A stretch of 64,000 nucleotides of DNA from Nocardia albiluteola (GTDB lineage Bacteria > Actinomycetota > Actinomycetes > Mycobacteriales > Mycobacteriaceae): assembly GCF_018860155.1 (NCBI RefSeq), contig NZ_JAHKNI010000005.1:310001-374000 (forward strand), written 5' to 3'. The translations under genes and the position numbers were made by a program. The notes under the pieces are model-generated. The model was not told where the DNA came from and searched no databases. It saw only the letters and a program-made list of their open reading frames with translations. Of the stretch, positions 16,526-24,882 are shown piece by piece; position 1 is the stretch's first letter, and each line of letters starts with the position of its first letter.

Positions 16526-16614
16526 TTGTCGTGAGTTCGTCGGGCCGGTGGATCCGGCGGCCGAAACACGCCAACTCGCGGCGATAGATGCGTCATGTAT
16601 CTCGGTCGCGTTGA

Positions 16615-18453
16615 ATGGTGCGCATGGTCTCCACACGCGAACCCGAGACTCGCGAACGACCGATTGCCGATCGTCGGCTGCGCAGGCAGCAGCGTGGGGA
16701 CAAGTACCGGCTCACCGCGCTCGGTGGGTTGGCGGCGCTGTCGCTGGACGCGCTGACCAGCGTCGCCTACGGTCCCGAATCGATCGTGCTGGTGCTGATC
16801 GCGGCGGGCACATCGGCGGTCTCGTGGACGCTGCCCGTCGTGCTCGCGATCGTTGTGCTGCTCGCGGTGCTGGTGCTGTCGTACCGGCAGGTCATCGCCG
16901 CGCATCCGGACGGCGGCGGCGCGTATGCGGTGGCGAAGAAGGATCTCGGCGCGGGCGCGAGCCTGCTGGCCGCGGCCAGCCTGGTGGTCGACTACGTACT
17001 GACCGTGGCCGTCAGTCTCGCGGCCGGTGCGGCGAGCCTGGCCAGTGCCTTCCCCGCGCTCGCGCATCATTTGCTGGCGGTGACCCTGATCGGGTTGGCC
17101 GTGCTGACCGCGATCAATCTGATCGGTGTCGCGGAATCGGCGAAGGTGCTGATGCTGCCGACCATCGTCTTCGTGGCGGCGGTGCTGGCGGTGATCGTGT
17201 TCGGCTTCGCGCACACCCATCCGGTCGCCGTCATCGGCGCCGACAAGGGTCCGTTCCCGATTACCGACACGGTCGGAATCCTGTTGCTGCTGCGCGCATT
17301 CGCCAACGGATGTTCGTCGCTGACCGGCGTCGAGGCGATCGCCAATGCGGTGCCCTCATTCCGCACCCCCGCGGTGAAGCGGGCCCAGCACACCGAGGTG
17401 GCGCTCGGCGTGCTCCTGGGCGTGATGCTGCTGGGACTGTCGGTGCTGATCGGCCGGTTCCACACCGTGCCGCGCGGCGACGTCACGATCCTCGCGCAGC
17501 TCACCGCCGCCGCGTTCGGCACCGGGTGGCCCTTCTATGTCACCAATGTCGCGGTCACCCTGGTGCTGGTGCTGGCCGCGAACACGAGCTTTGGCGGCCT
17601 GCCGGTGCTGCTGTCCCTGCTGGCCAAGGACCACCGTGTGCCGCACATGTTCGGCATGCGCTCGGAGCGCCCGGTGTTCCGGTACGGGGTGGGGGCGCTG
17701 GCGGTCCTGTCCACGATCGTGCTGCTGGTGGTGCGCGCCGACACCCACCGGCTGCTGCCGGTCTTCGCGATCGGCGTGTTCATCGGATTCACGCTGAGTC
17801 AGAGCGGGCTGGTGAAACACTGGCGGCGCCAGCGCGGTCCGGGCTGGCAGTGGCGCGCGGCGCTGAACGGCTTCGGCGCGATCCTCACCGCCATCGCCGG
17901 GGTCGTGCTGCTGATCGAGAAATTCACCGAGGGCGCCTGGCTGCTGCTGATCATCATCCCGTTGCTGCTGCTGTCCTTCGCGCGGACCGAGCATTACTAC
18001 CGTTGGGTCGCAACCCAACTCGGCATGGGCACGATTCCCCGGCGCCCGTCGGCGGAGGGCACCCGGGTGGTGGTGGTTCCGGTGGTGACCGTCAGTTCCA
18101 TCACCGAGCAGGCCCTCGAGGCCGCCATGAGCATGGGTGGTGAAGTGCACGCCGTGGCGGCCGAAATCGACCCCGCCTCCACCAAGCGCCTGAGCACGCT
18201 GTGGAAGGAATGGGATCCCGGTGTCCCGCTGAAGGTGCTGCCCGCCCCGAACCGCAGCCTCACGGCCACGCTGGTCGGCTATGTCCGCAAACAATGCTCG
18301 AACGGCGGTTGCGTCACCGTCCTGCTGGCCCAGGTGGATACGCCACACTGGTGGCAACAGCTCCTGCACAACCCCCGCGGGCCCTTCCTCGCCGCCGCCC
18401 TCCGATCCCGCACCAATGCCGTAATCGCCACCCTCACCGTCCACTTGAAGTGA
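16615..18453 (+). CDS. APC-superfamily transporter, KimA/YdaO-like (possible potassium importer)
   Basis: A 612-residue transporter with about 12 membrane helices and a cytosolic C-terminal tail of roughly 150 residues. It resembles the KimA/YdaO branch rather than amino-acid permeases: LSLDALTSVAYGPESIVLVL in helix 1, SYRQVIAAHPDGGGAYAVAKKDLG after helix 2, and RAFANGCSSLTGVEAIANAVP in helix 6. KimA is a proton-coupled potassium importer in Bacillus, controlled there by c-di-AMP; whether this protein carries potassium is inference. I saw no recognisable c-di-AMP riboswitch in the 136 bases upstream. An ATG at 16624 is an alternative start. Confidence 0.85.
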   Translation: MVRMVSTREPETRERPIADRRLRRQQRGDKYRLTALGGLAALSLDALTSVAYGPESIVLVLIAAGTSAVSWTLPVVLAIVVLLAVLVLSYRQVIAAHPDGGGAYAVAKKDLGAGASLLAAASLVVDYVLTVAVSLAAGAASLASAFPALAHHLLAVTLIGLAVLTAINLIGVAESAKVLMLPTIVFVAAVLAVIVFGFAHTHPVAVIGADKGPFPITDTVGILLLLRAFANGCSSLTGVEAIANAVPSFRTPAVKRAQHTEVALGVLLGVMLLGLSVLIGRFHTVPRGDVTILAQLTAAAFGTGWPFYVTNVAVTLVLVLAANTSFGGLPVLLSLLAKDHRVPHMFGMRSERPVFRYGVGALAVLSTIVLLVVRADTHRLLPVFAIGVFIGFTLSQSGLVKHWRRQRGPGWQWRAALNGFGAILTAIAGVVLLIEKFTEGAWLLLIIIPLLLLSFARTEHYYRWVATQLGMGTIPRRPSAEGTRVVVVPVVTVSSITEQALEAAMSMGGEVHAVAAEIDPASTKRLSTLWKEWDPGVPLKVLPAPNRSLTATLVGYVRKQCSNGGCVTVLLAQVDTPHWWQQLLHNPRGPFLAAALRSRTNAVIATLTVHLK

Positions 18454-18696
18454 GCGGTCCGCGCCCGAATCCCTTGCGGGTGCAGCCGGATGGTGTCGAT
18501 CGATCACCACTGCGGGCTGCGCACCACATACGAGCCTGTGCAGGCGTCGGTTCCGATGGGGCACAGGGTGGTTCGCGGAGCGGGCTCGGCGCGCCGGAGA
18601 CCGGGGATTACCTCAGCGGATACGAATTGCTCCACCGTGCGCGGACGGAGCTCGAGGACGATGCCCCGCCGAATCTCGCCGCGAGTTCCGACGTGG

Positions 18697-18939
18697 TTAC
18701 TTCGGCTGATCCGGACCGGCGGGTTCGATGCGTGGATCCGCGAATACCGTTGCATCGGTGCTGGATTCGCTCATTCGTGCGGCGGCCCCATCGGTGACGC
18801 GCAGTACGTAGAGCCCGGCGGCGGGGTCCAGCGGGATGAGGCCGTAATCGACATCCACCTCGGATTCGGTCAGCCCCAGGACCCGCACGGCGTCGTCGAG
18901 CGTCGAGCCCTCCGGAAGCCGGACGGTCAGCATCGGCAT
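18697..18939 (-). CDS. Small protein resembling the N-terminal domain of the neighbouring subtilase
   Basis: An 80-residue soluble protein (MPMLTVRLPEGSTLDDAVRV, VDVDYGLIPLDP, FADPRIEP). It has the same strand/helix order as the N-terminal region of the subtilase at 19128-20447: a VDVDYG/LDHDYA turn, a YVLRVTDG/SVLVRGDV strand, a helix with ARMSESS/ARLSQSA, and the near-identical end FADPRIEP/FADPVIEP. In subtilases this position is the propeptide, which folds and inhibits the enzyme. The small gene lies 188 bases downstream on the same strand. A stand-alone inhibitor or chaperone is therefore likely, but this is inference. ATGs at 18939 and 18933 are both possible. Confidence 0.65.
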   Translation of the reverse strand: MPMLTVRLPEGSTLDDAVRVLGLTESEVDVDYGLIPLDPAAGLYVLRVTDGAAARMSESSTDATVFADPRIEPAGPDQPK

Positions 18940-19127
18940 GGGACCCACGGTACTCGGGTGCCGGGCGGGCATCGGTCGTAATCCGCGTTGCCGGACGACG
19001 CGGCCGAATTGTGTGAGCCGCCGCATCGACGACGCTGTATCTGCACTGGAGTCGACGTCATGGCGCGTCGCCCGACGCGGCCGGATCGCCTCTGGAGACG
19101 AGCGAATCGGCCGCGCCCTCGACGTCC

Positions 19128-20447
19128 TCAGGTGCGGGTGGCCGCCGCCTTCTGGAGCTCGGACAGCAGCGCCGCCGCGTCGACGACACCGTAGCCGTAG
19201 TCGTAGTCGAATCCCGACGGATCGTGATGGATCGCGGTGCGCCGCACCAGGTCTCGCAGCTGGGCAGGGGACAGTGCGGTGGCCGGGTGGGTGGTGCGGA
19301 TCGCGGCGATCAGGCCCGCGGCGACGGGGCAGGCCGCGGAGGTGCCGGTATCGGGGTCGTTCGCGCCGAAGACCGTGGAGCCGGCGAAATGGGTGTAGGT
19401 GCAGACGTCCGGCTTACGGTCGGACAGGCGGCCGGGGCCCTGCGAGGAGTAGCCGACGCGCTGGTTGTGGGTGTCGACGCCGCCGATGCTCAGCACGCTG
19501 GGGCTCGAGTTGGCGCCGCCGATCGGGTGGTCGGTGAAGCCGCAGCGCGCGTCCGGGCAATCGCGCCCGCAGTTGCCCGCGGCGAACAGGATGTCCGCGC
19601 CCGCGGCGTCCAGCGAGGCGACAATGACGTTGAACGGATGATTGGGGTTGTCGGAGTAGTTCCCGGGCTGGCCGACCGGGAAATCCCACTGCGGGGAGAA
19701 CGAACCCCAACTGTTGCTGATTACCAGCGCCCGGGAGGCCGCGGGCTGGTCGTTGAGCACCGTGCGCAGGTGCGCATAGGCGGCCACGGCATCGGACAGC
19801 AGTCCGTCCATGGTCGAGCCGCCCTGCTTGGTACTGCGCATGACCGGAAGATCCAGGTAGGACGCCTGCGGCGCGGCGATCAGCGCGTCGAATGCGCACA
19901 TGCTGCCGTGGTCGACCGGGAACTGGCCCGCGGATCCGGTGACGCCCTGCGGATTCCAGCTGCGCGCGGTGTCGATCGTGAACGTCCCGCCGCGCACCTT
20001 GTTCACCTGTGCGGCATTGATTCCGGTGTCGACGACGGCCAGGGCCACCCCGTGGCCGGTGAGCCCGGCCGCGGCGAGATCGGTTGTGTGCAGCAGGTTT
20101 TGGACGTCGTTCCAGGTGCCGACGGCGGGATCGCCGCCGCAGGTGAACACGGGCTCGATGACCGGGTCCGCGAAAACCCCGGTGACATCGGCTGATTGGG
20201 ACAGCCGGGCGAGGGCGTCCTCGGCGACATCCCCACGCACCAGCACGGAGGCGACCGACGGATGCAGCAGGTAGCCGGCCGGTTCGACGGCCTGGCCCGG
20301 GCCCGGCACGCCGACCGGGGCATAGTCGTGGTCGAGGGTGAATCCGGGCAGTGCGCCGGCGACGTCGCGGGGGGCGACCTGCGTGGCGGGGTCGATGACG
20401 GCGGAGATCAATTCGGTTGCGGGGCGAAGCTGAATGACTACGCGCAT
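19128..20447 (-). CDS. Subtilase (S8) serine peptidase with N-terminal pro-domain-like region
   Basis: A 439-residue S8 peptidase. Catalytic motifs: Asp in VALAVVDTGINAAQV, His in PVDHGSMCAFDAL, the oxyanion Asn in LFAAGNCGRDCP, and Ser in DTGTSAACPVAAGL. The first 115 residues (MRVVIQLRPATELIS to FADPVIEP) look like an inhibitory propeptide domain. There is no signal peptide or membrane anchor from the ATG at 20447, which suggests a cytoplasmic enzyme; a cluster of cysteines (GNCGRDCPDARCGF) sits by the active site. AGGA precedes the start by about 9-10 bases; the frame is open further upstream to 20618 over the end of the MpaB-like gene. The gene at 18697-18939 encodes a separate copy of its N-domain. 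Confidence 0.87.
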   Translation of the reverse strand: MRVVIQLRPATELISAVIDPATQVAPRDVAGALPGFTLDHDYAPVGVPGPGQAVEPAGYLLHPSVASVLVRGDVAEDALARLSQSADVTGVFADPVIEPVFTCGGDPAVGTWNDVQNLLHTTDLAAAGLTGHGVALAVVDTGINAAQVNKVRGGTFTIDTARSWNPQGVTGSAGQFPVDHGSMCAFDALIAAPQASYLDLPVMRSTKQGGSTMDGLLSDAVAAYAHLRTVLNDQPAASRALVISNSWGSFSPQWDFPVGQPGNYSDNPNHPFNVIVASLDAAGADILFAAGNCGRDCPDARCGFTDHPIGGANSSPSVLSIGGVDTHNQRVGYSSQGPGRLSDRKPDVCTYTHFAGSTVFGANDPDTGTSAACPVAAGLIAAIRTTHPATALSPAQLRDLVRRTAIHHDPSGFDYDYGYGVVDAAALLSELQKAAATRT

Positions 20448-20521
20448 GCCGACCATCCTGCCCGGTGGTTCGAGATTGCGTCCGGTGAGTCCGGGAATGT
20501 GCTGGTAGACAAGGGATCCCG

Positions 20522-21385
20522 CTACACCAGCGGCAGTCCGAACCGCCGTCGCATCCGCATGTCCCAGAGGTAGGTGTTGAGCGGGGCCGCCCGCAGCACC
20601 GGTGGCAGCCGGGTCCACGCGGCCGAGATGGCGCGCAGGACGAGCCGGAAGCGGCGCTCGTCGCGGGCGGTCCAGGTCATGCCCATCTCGTCGCGGAGGT
20701 GCTGCGGCAGCAGCGCGGTGACCGTGAAACGGTGAAAGCGGCTGAATGCCACCTGGAGTGGGCGCGGGAGCATGCGCAGGTCGATGAGGTCGTTGAAGTA
20801 GTCGCGCATCGGCTGGTCGATGGTCCGCTTGGCCAGGTTCTCATCCCAGTAGCGGTAGAAGGCCTCGCGGTTCGGCGGCCAGCTCTCCGGGCGCATCTGC
20901 AGCGTGGTGCCCAGGCGGGCGCTGTAGCGGTAGAACTCCTCGGTCGGAGAGGGTTCCATCGGGCCGCGCATGCGCTGGTAGAGATCGTCCACGCCCCAGT
21001 ACAGGCAGGCGGCCACCCACAGCTGCAGGTCCGGGTCGAAGGCGTTGTACTTGATTGCCGCGTCCGGCTTCGAATGGATCGGCCGGTGCGAGCGGTTGAC
21101 CGCCTCGCGGTAGGCCGCACGATCGGCCTCGGTGCCCATCCAGGCGACGGCGAGGTAGGTGAGCGTGGTGCGCAGCCGCTTGAGCGGATGCAGGGTGACC
21201 TTGCCGCTGTCGACCGGGCTCTCCAGCACGCCGTAGCCGACCGGCGGGTGGCTCAGCTGCATGATCACGTTGGCGGCGCCGCCGAGGAAGGCCGCGATGC
21301 CGTCCATGTGTTCGCGGACCGTTGCGGGGGTAAGTGCCACCGGGGTGGGCTCGGGCTGGGGGTGTAGCGGGGCGGCGGCGGTCAT
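20522..21385 (-). CDS. MpaB-type oxygenase (DUF2236 family)
   Basis: A 287-residue protein of the DUF2236/oxygenase MpaB family, related to rubber-degrading latex-clearing proteins, which bind a b-type heme through histidines. Visible segments: LGGAANVIMQLSHPPVGYGV near the N-terminus, RTTLTYLAVAWMGTEADRAAYREAVNRSHRPI, and LWVAACLYWGVDDLYQRM. The lack of a signal peptide suggests a cytoplasmic or membrane-associated enzyme. A TetR-family gene is transcribed divergently from 21557, a common arrangement for a regulator and its target. Substrate unknown. Confidence 0.82.
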   Translation of the reverse strand: MTAAAPLHPQPEPTPVALTPATVREHMDGIAAFLGGAANVIMQLSHPPVGYGVLESPVDSGKVTLHPLKRLRTTLTYLAVAWMGTEADRAAYREAVNRSHRPIHSKPDAAIKYNAFDPDLQLWVAACLYWGVDDLYQRMRGPMEPSPTEEFYRYSARLGTTLQMRPESWPPNREAFYRYWDENLAKRTIDQPMRDYFNDLIDLRMLPRPLQVAFSRFHRFTVTALLPQHLRDEMGMTWTARDERRFRLVLRAISAAWTRLPPVLRAAPLNTYLWDMRMRRRFGLPLV

Positions 21386-21434
21386 CGTCGACTCGAATCC
21401 TCGGTCCTCTTCGCGCCGCGAGGCGGAAGTAATG

Positions 21435-21461
21435 TGAGAAAGTTCCTATATCACCTTCTCA
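21435..21461. promoter_or_regulatory. Candidate operator between the MpaB-like and TetR genes
   Basis: TGAGAA (21435-21440) and TTCTCA (21456-21461) form an inverted repeat with a 15-base AT-rich spacer in the divergent intergenic region. TetR proteins bind such dyads. The arms are short, so this is a suggestion only. Confidence 0.3.
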
Positions 21462-21556
21462 TCGAGAGGTGGACCTGTCAAACGTCACCGCCGTACAGTT
21501 GCGGTTGTGCGATGACTTTCCTGCCATCGTCTCGTGCAGGTGAGAGGGGATCCGTG

Positions 21557-22189
21557 ATGACCAAGCTGGCCGGATTGTTACCGCTGGTGCGCGGCACGGA
21601 CCCGGAGGATCGCAACCAGACCACGGTGCTCGATGCGGCCCTGCTGGCCTTCCTCGACTTCGGCATCAAGCGCACCAGCATGGTGGAGGTGGCGCGGCGC
21701 GGCGGGCTGTCGCTGGCCACGCTCTATCGGCGCTTCGCCGGGAAGTCCGATCTCATCCAGGCCGTCGGCCTGCGGCAGGCGCGCGGATTCATCGATGAGG
21801 TCGACGCGGCCGTGCAGCGGCAGATCGATAGCGATGCCACCGCCGAGGACCAGATCGTGGAGCTGTTCGTGGCGTTCGTGCACGGCCTGCGCGGCAATCG
21901 GCTGCTGGATCGGCTATTGAAGACCGAGCCGGAGATCGTGCTGCCATACCTGACGGTGCGGGGCGCGCCGGTCATCGAGCTCGGGCGTGACTATCTGGCC
22001 GAGTTCATTGTCCGGCTGCAGCGCGAAGGCAAACTGCCGCACTATGATCCGCTGCCGCTGGCGGAGATGGTCGCGCGCAATTCGCTGTCGATGGCGCTGA
22101 CGCCGCAGACGGTGATCCCGCTCGACGACGACGCCGCACTGCGCCGCTTCGCCCGCGATCACGTGGTACCCGGCTTCCGGATTCCCTGA
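21557..22189 (+). CDS. TetR-family transcriptional regulator
   Basis: A 210-residue TetR-type repressor. The helix-turn-helix is near residues 25-65: TVLDAALLAFLDFGIKRTSM, VARRGGLSLATLYRRFAGKSDLIQAV. The C-terminal ligand domain is helical (EDQIVELFVAFVHGLRGNRLLDRLL). It is divergent from the MpaB-like oxygenase and probably represses it; fadD36 follows 93 bases downstream and could share control. ATG 21557 is preceded by GAGAGGGGA; a GTG at 21554 is the adjacent alternative. Confidence 0.85.
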   Translation: MTKLAGLLPLVRGTDPEDRNQTTVLDAALLAFLDFGIKRTSMVEVARRGGLSLATLYRRFAGKSDLIQAVGLRQARGFIDEVDAAVQRQIDSDATAEDQIVELFVAFVHGLRGNRLLDRLLKTEPEIVLPYLTVRGAPVIELGRDYLAEFIVRLQREGKLPHYDPLPLAEMVARNSLSMALTPQTVIPLDDDAALRRFARDHVVPGFRIP

Positions 22190-22282
22190 TCGCCGCGGGC
22201 GAAAGCCTTCCCCGGCCGGACCGGGCCGCGGCACGGGTTCGTGGCGGCCGGAGGGTTGCGCGCGCTTGGTAGGTTGGGCTGC

Positions 22283-23710
22283 GTGCCACAAGGGTCTTTG
22301 CCGCTGCTGCAGTCGTTGAATCCCGCCGCCGTCGCCGCCGGGGACGATATCCCCGATGCGGTGACGATCGACGGGCACACCCTCTCGCGCAGCGACCTGA
22401 TCGGCGCGGCGACCTCGGTGGCCGAGCGGGTCGCGCAGGCGGAACGGGTCGCGGTGCTGGCCCGCCCGACCATGACGACCGTGCTCGCGATGGTGGGATG
22501 CCTGATCGCCGGGGTCACCGTGGTGCCTGTGCCGCCGGATTCGGGGCCCGCCGAGCTCGCGCACATGCTGGCCGATTCGGGCGCGCAGGCCTGGGTCGGC
22601 GCGGCGCCCGACGGGACGACGCTGCCGGTGATCCCGGTGCGCACGCACGCCCGCTCGTGGCACAGATATCCCGAACCGCGTCCGGACACAACGGCTTTCA
22701 TTCTCTACACCTCCGGCACCACCGGCGCGCCCAAGGGTGTGCTGCTCTCGCGCGGCGCGATCGCGGCGGGCTTGGACGCGCTGATCCAGGCGTGGGCGTG
22801 GACCGCCGATGACGTTCTGGTGCACGGACTTCCGCTGTTCCACGTGCACGGCCTGATCTTGGGCGTGCTGGGCCCGCTGCGGGTGGGCAGCCCGCTGGTG
22901 CACACCGGCAAGCCGACCCCGGCCGCCTATGCCGCGGCCAAGGGCACGATGTACTTCGGGGTGCCCACGGTGTGGTCGCGGGTCGTCGAGGATCCCACCG
23001 CCGCACGGGAATTGGCGAACGCCCGGCTGCTCGTGTCGGGCAGCGCGCCCCTGCCGGTGCCGGTGTTCGAGCGGCTGCGCGAGCTGACCGGGCACGAGCC
23101 GATCGAGCGTTACGGCATGAGCGAGACCATGATCACGCTGTCCACTCGCGCCGACGGGGAACGCCGTCCCGGGTGGGTCGGCACGCCGGTCGCCGGTGTG
23201 CGGACGCGCCTGCGCGACGAGGCGGGCGAGCCGGTTCTGCACGACGGGGAGAGTATTGGGGGACTGCAGATCACCGGCCCGATGCTGTTCGACGGCTATC
23301 TGAATCGCCCCGAGGCGACCGCCGAGTGCTGGACCGAGGACGGCTGGTTCCGCACCGGCGACGTCGCGGCGATCGATGCGGAGGGTTTCCACCGGATCGT
23401 CGGGCGGGAATCGGTGGACCTGATCAAGTCCGGCGGCTTCCGGGTCGGCGCGGGGGAGATCGAGACCAGTCTGCTGGGCCATGCGTCGGTCGCCGAGGTC
23501 GCGGTGGTAGGCCTGCCCGACGACGATCTGGGCCAGCGCATCGTGGCGTTCGTGGTGCCGCGCGCGGATTCCGGTGAGTCGCTCGAATCGGCGTTGATCG
23601 ACCATGTGGCGCAACAGCTCTCGATCCACAAGCGGCCGCGCGAGGTCCGCCTCGTGGCATCGCTCCCACGCAATGCCATGGGCAAGGTGCAGAAGAAGCT
23701 GCTCACCTGA
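22283..23710 (+). CDS. fadD36: Acyl-CoA synthetase (FadD36-like)
   Basis: A 475-residue ANL-superfamily enzyme. Motifs: A3 core YTSGTTGAPKGVLLSRG, HGLPLFHVHGL, A5 GMSETMITL, A7 WFRTGDVAAIDAEGFHRIVGR and A10 RNAMGKVQKKLL with the catalytic lysine. It activates a carboxylic acid as acyl-AMP and then acyl-CoA. The short length and the opening LLQSLNPAAV match mycobacterial FadD36 rather than long-chain FadD proteins. The start is the GTG at 22283, beyond which the upstream open frame is not conserved. Substrate chain length cannot be read from sequence. Confidence 0.88.
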   Translation: MPQGSLPLLQSLNPAAVAAGDDIPDAVTIDGHTLSRSDLIGAATSVAERVAQAERVAVLARPTMTTVLAMVGCLIAGVTVVPVPPDSGPAELAHMLADSGAQAWVGAAPDGTTLPVIPVRTHARSWHRYPEPRPDTTAFILYTSGTTGAPKGVLLSRGAIAAGLDALIQAWAWTADDVLVHGLPLFHVHGLILGVLGPLRVGSPLVHTGKPTPAAYAAAKGTMYFGVPTVWSRVVEDPTAARELANARLLVSGSAPLPVPVFERLRELTGHEPIERYGMSETMITLSTRADGERRPGWVGTPVAGVRTRLRDEAGEPVLHDGESIGGLQITGPMLFDGYLNRPEATAECWTEDGWFRTGDVAAIDAEGFHRIVGRESVDLIKSGGFRVGAGEIETSLLGHASVAEVAVVGLPDDDLGQRIVAFVVPRADSGESLESALIDHVAQQLSIHKRPREVRLVASLPRNAMGKVQKKLLT

Positions 23711-23775
23711 CTCCCGCCCGGCGTGTCGGGGATCCCGCTTGACCTCGAGTGCGGTTCAGCTTCTAGGGTTGTCGC

Positions 23776-24147
23776 ATGATCGCACGACTGTCGCCCGCCC
23801 AGATCGACTATCTGCGCAGCCAACGGCTCGGACGGCTCGCTACGATCCGTCCCGACGGCTCGCCCCAGAACAATCCCGTCGGCTTCCGCTACAACGAGGC
23901 GCTGGACACCATCGATATCGCGGGCCACAACATGGGCGCCTCGCAGAAGTTCCGCAACCTGGCATCGGAGGAGCGGGTGTCGTTCGTCGTCGACGACATC
24001 AAATCCCTCGACCCGTGGCAGGTCCGCTGCCTCGAAATCCGCGGCACCGCACAGCCCCTGCGCGGCGTGGAGTCCTATATCCCCGGCGGCACCCCGGAGC
24101 TGATCCGCATCACCCCGGAGCGAATCCTCGCCTTCGGCATCGAATAG
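23776..24147 (+). CDS. PPOX-class F420- or flavin-dependent oxidoreductase
   Basis: A 123-residue split beta-barrel protein of the pyridoxamine 5'-phosphate oxidase-like superfamily. It begins RLSPAQIDYLRSQRLGRLATIRPDG, with SPQNNPVGFRYNEALDTIDI and KFRNLASEERVSFVVDDI, the pattern of actinobacterial proteins that bind F420 or FMN. fbiC in the same window shows that F420 is made. The physiological substrate is unknown. It is complete and preceded by a short 65-base gap after fadD36. Confidence 0.82.
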   Translation: MIARLSPAQIDYLRSQRLGRLATIRPDGSPQNNPVGFRYNEALDTIDIAGHNMGASQKFRNLASEERVSFVVDDIKSLDPWQVRCLEIRGTAQPLRGVESYIPGGTPELIRITPERILAFGIE

Positions 24148-24231
24148 GCGCGAGATCGACTGCCGCGCAACCGGGTTCCGTCGGTGTAGCATCGCGATGA
24201 TCTTCGCCGACGGCTTGGGAGGGCAGAGACG

Positions 24232-24822
24232 GTGTATTTCACGGGCATCGGGCCACCGGAACCGGAGGCTCCACCGGAACCGGCGGCCGGGCGCGATCAC
24301 GGCGTGGCGCCGGGATGTCTGCTGGTGGCCTCGCCGGGACTCGTCGAGCCCGAGTTCGAGCGCACCGTTCTCTACGTCGTCGAGCACAACGACGCGGGTA
24401 CCCTTGCCGTCAAACTCAACCGGCCGAGCGATACGGCCGTGCGCGACGTCCTACCGAACTGGGATCACCTGGTCGCCGCGCCCAAGGTGTTCTTCGCGGG
24501 CGGCCCCGTCAAACGGGATGCGGCACTGTGCATTGCCGTGCTCCACAGCGGTGTTCGGGCCGAGGGCGATGGTGAGCTGCGTTCCCTCGGCGGGCGCCTG
24601 GCCCTGCTCGACCTCGATGCCGACCCCGCGCGGATCACCCCACTCGTGGACGGAATCCGGATCTTCGCCGGCTACTGCGGCTGGCTGGCCGGCGATCTCG
24701 GCCCGGAGATAGAACGCAACGACTGGATCGTGCGACGCGACGACGGGGTCGTGCAGGGGGCGACCACAAGCCCGATCACGGCAGACCCGACCGATCTGTG
24801 GGCGCAATTCCCGCAGCGCTGA
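24232..24822 (+). CDS. YqgE/AlgH family protein (UPF0301)
   Basis: A 196-residue protein of the YqgE/AlgH family. Diagnostic parts are GCLLVASPGLVEPEFERTVLYVVEHN, GTLAVKLNRPSD, VFFAGGPVKRDAALCIAVL and FAGYCGWLAGDLGPEIERNDWIV. The molecular function is not known; AlgH was first associated with alginate regulation in Pseudomonas. The start is GTG with GGGAGGG upstream. It converges with dapD and shares a terminator hairpin with it. Confidence 0.9.
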   Translation: MYFTGIGPPEPEAPPEPAAGRDHGVAPGCLLVASPGLVEPEFERTVLYVVEHNDAGTLAVKLNRPSDTAVRDVLPNWDHLVAAPKVFFAGGPVKRDAALCIAVLHSGVRAEGDGELRSLGGRLALLDLDADPARITPLVDGIRIFAGYCGWLAGDLGPEIERNDWIVRRDDGVVQGATTSPITADPTDLWAQFPQR

Positions 24823-24834
24823 CCGAGCGAGCCA

Positions 24835-24875
24835 CGCCCCGCACGGCGGATCCCACTGGGATGCAGTGCGGGGCG
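24835..24875. terminator. Bidirectional terminator hairpin between the YqgE gene and dapD
   Basis: CGCCCCGCAC (24835-24844) pairs perfectly with GTGCGGGGCG (24866-24875), and an inner ATCCC/GGGAT stem extends the structure. It lies between two convergent genes (stops at 24822 and 24883). No T-run. Confidence 0.65.
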
Positions 24876-24882
24876 GGGGATC

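Noticed and set aside
16479..16614. Possible c-di-AMP (ydaO) riboswitch before the KimA-like gene
   Set aside because: Only a terminator-like stem for the previous gene and no recognisable conserved core; the leader is also short.
21914..23629. Long minus-strand frame opposite the TetR and fadD36 genes
   Set aside because: No recognisable domains and Arg/His/Gly-rich composition typical of shadows.
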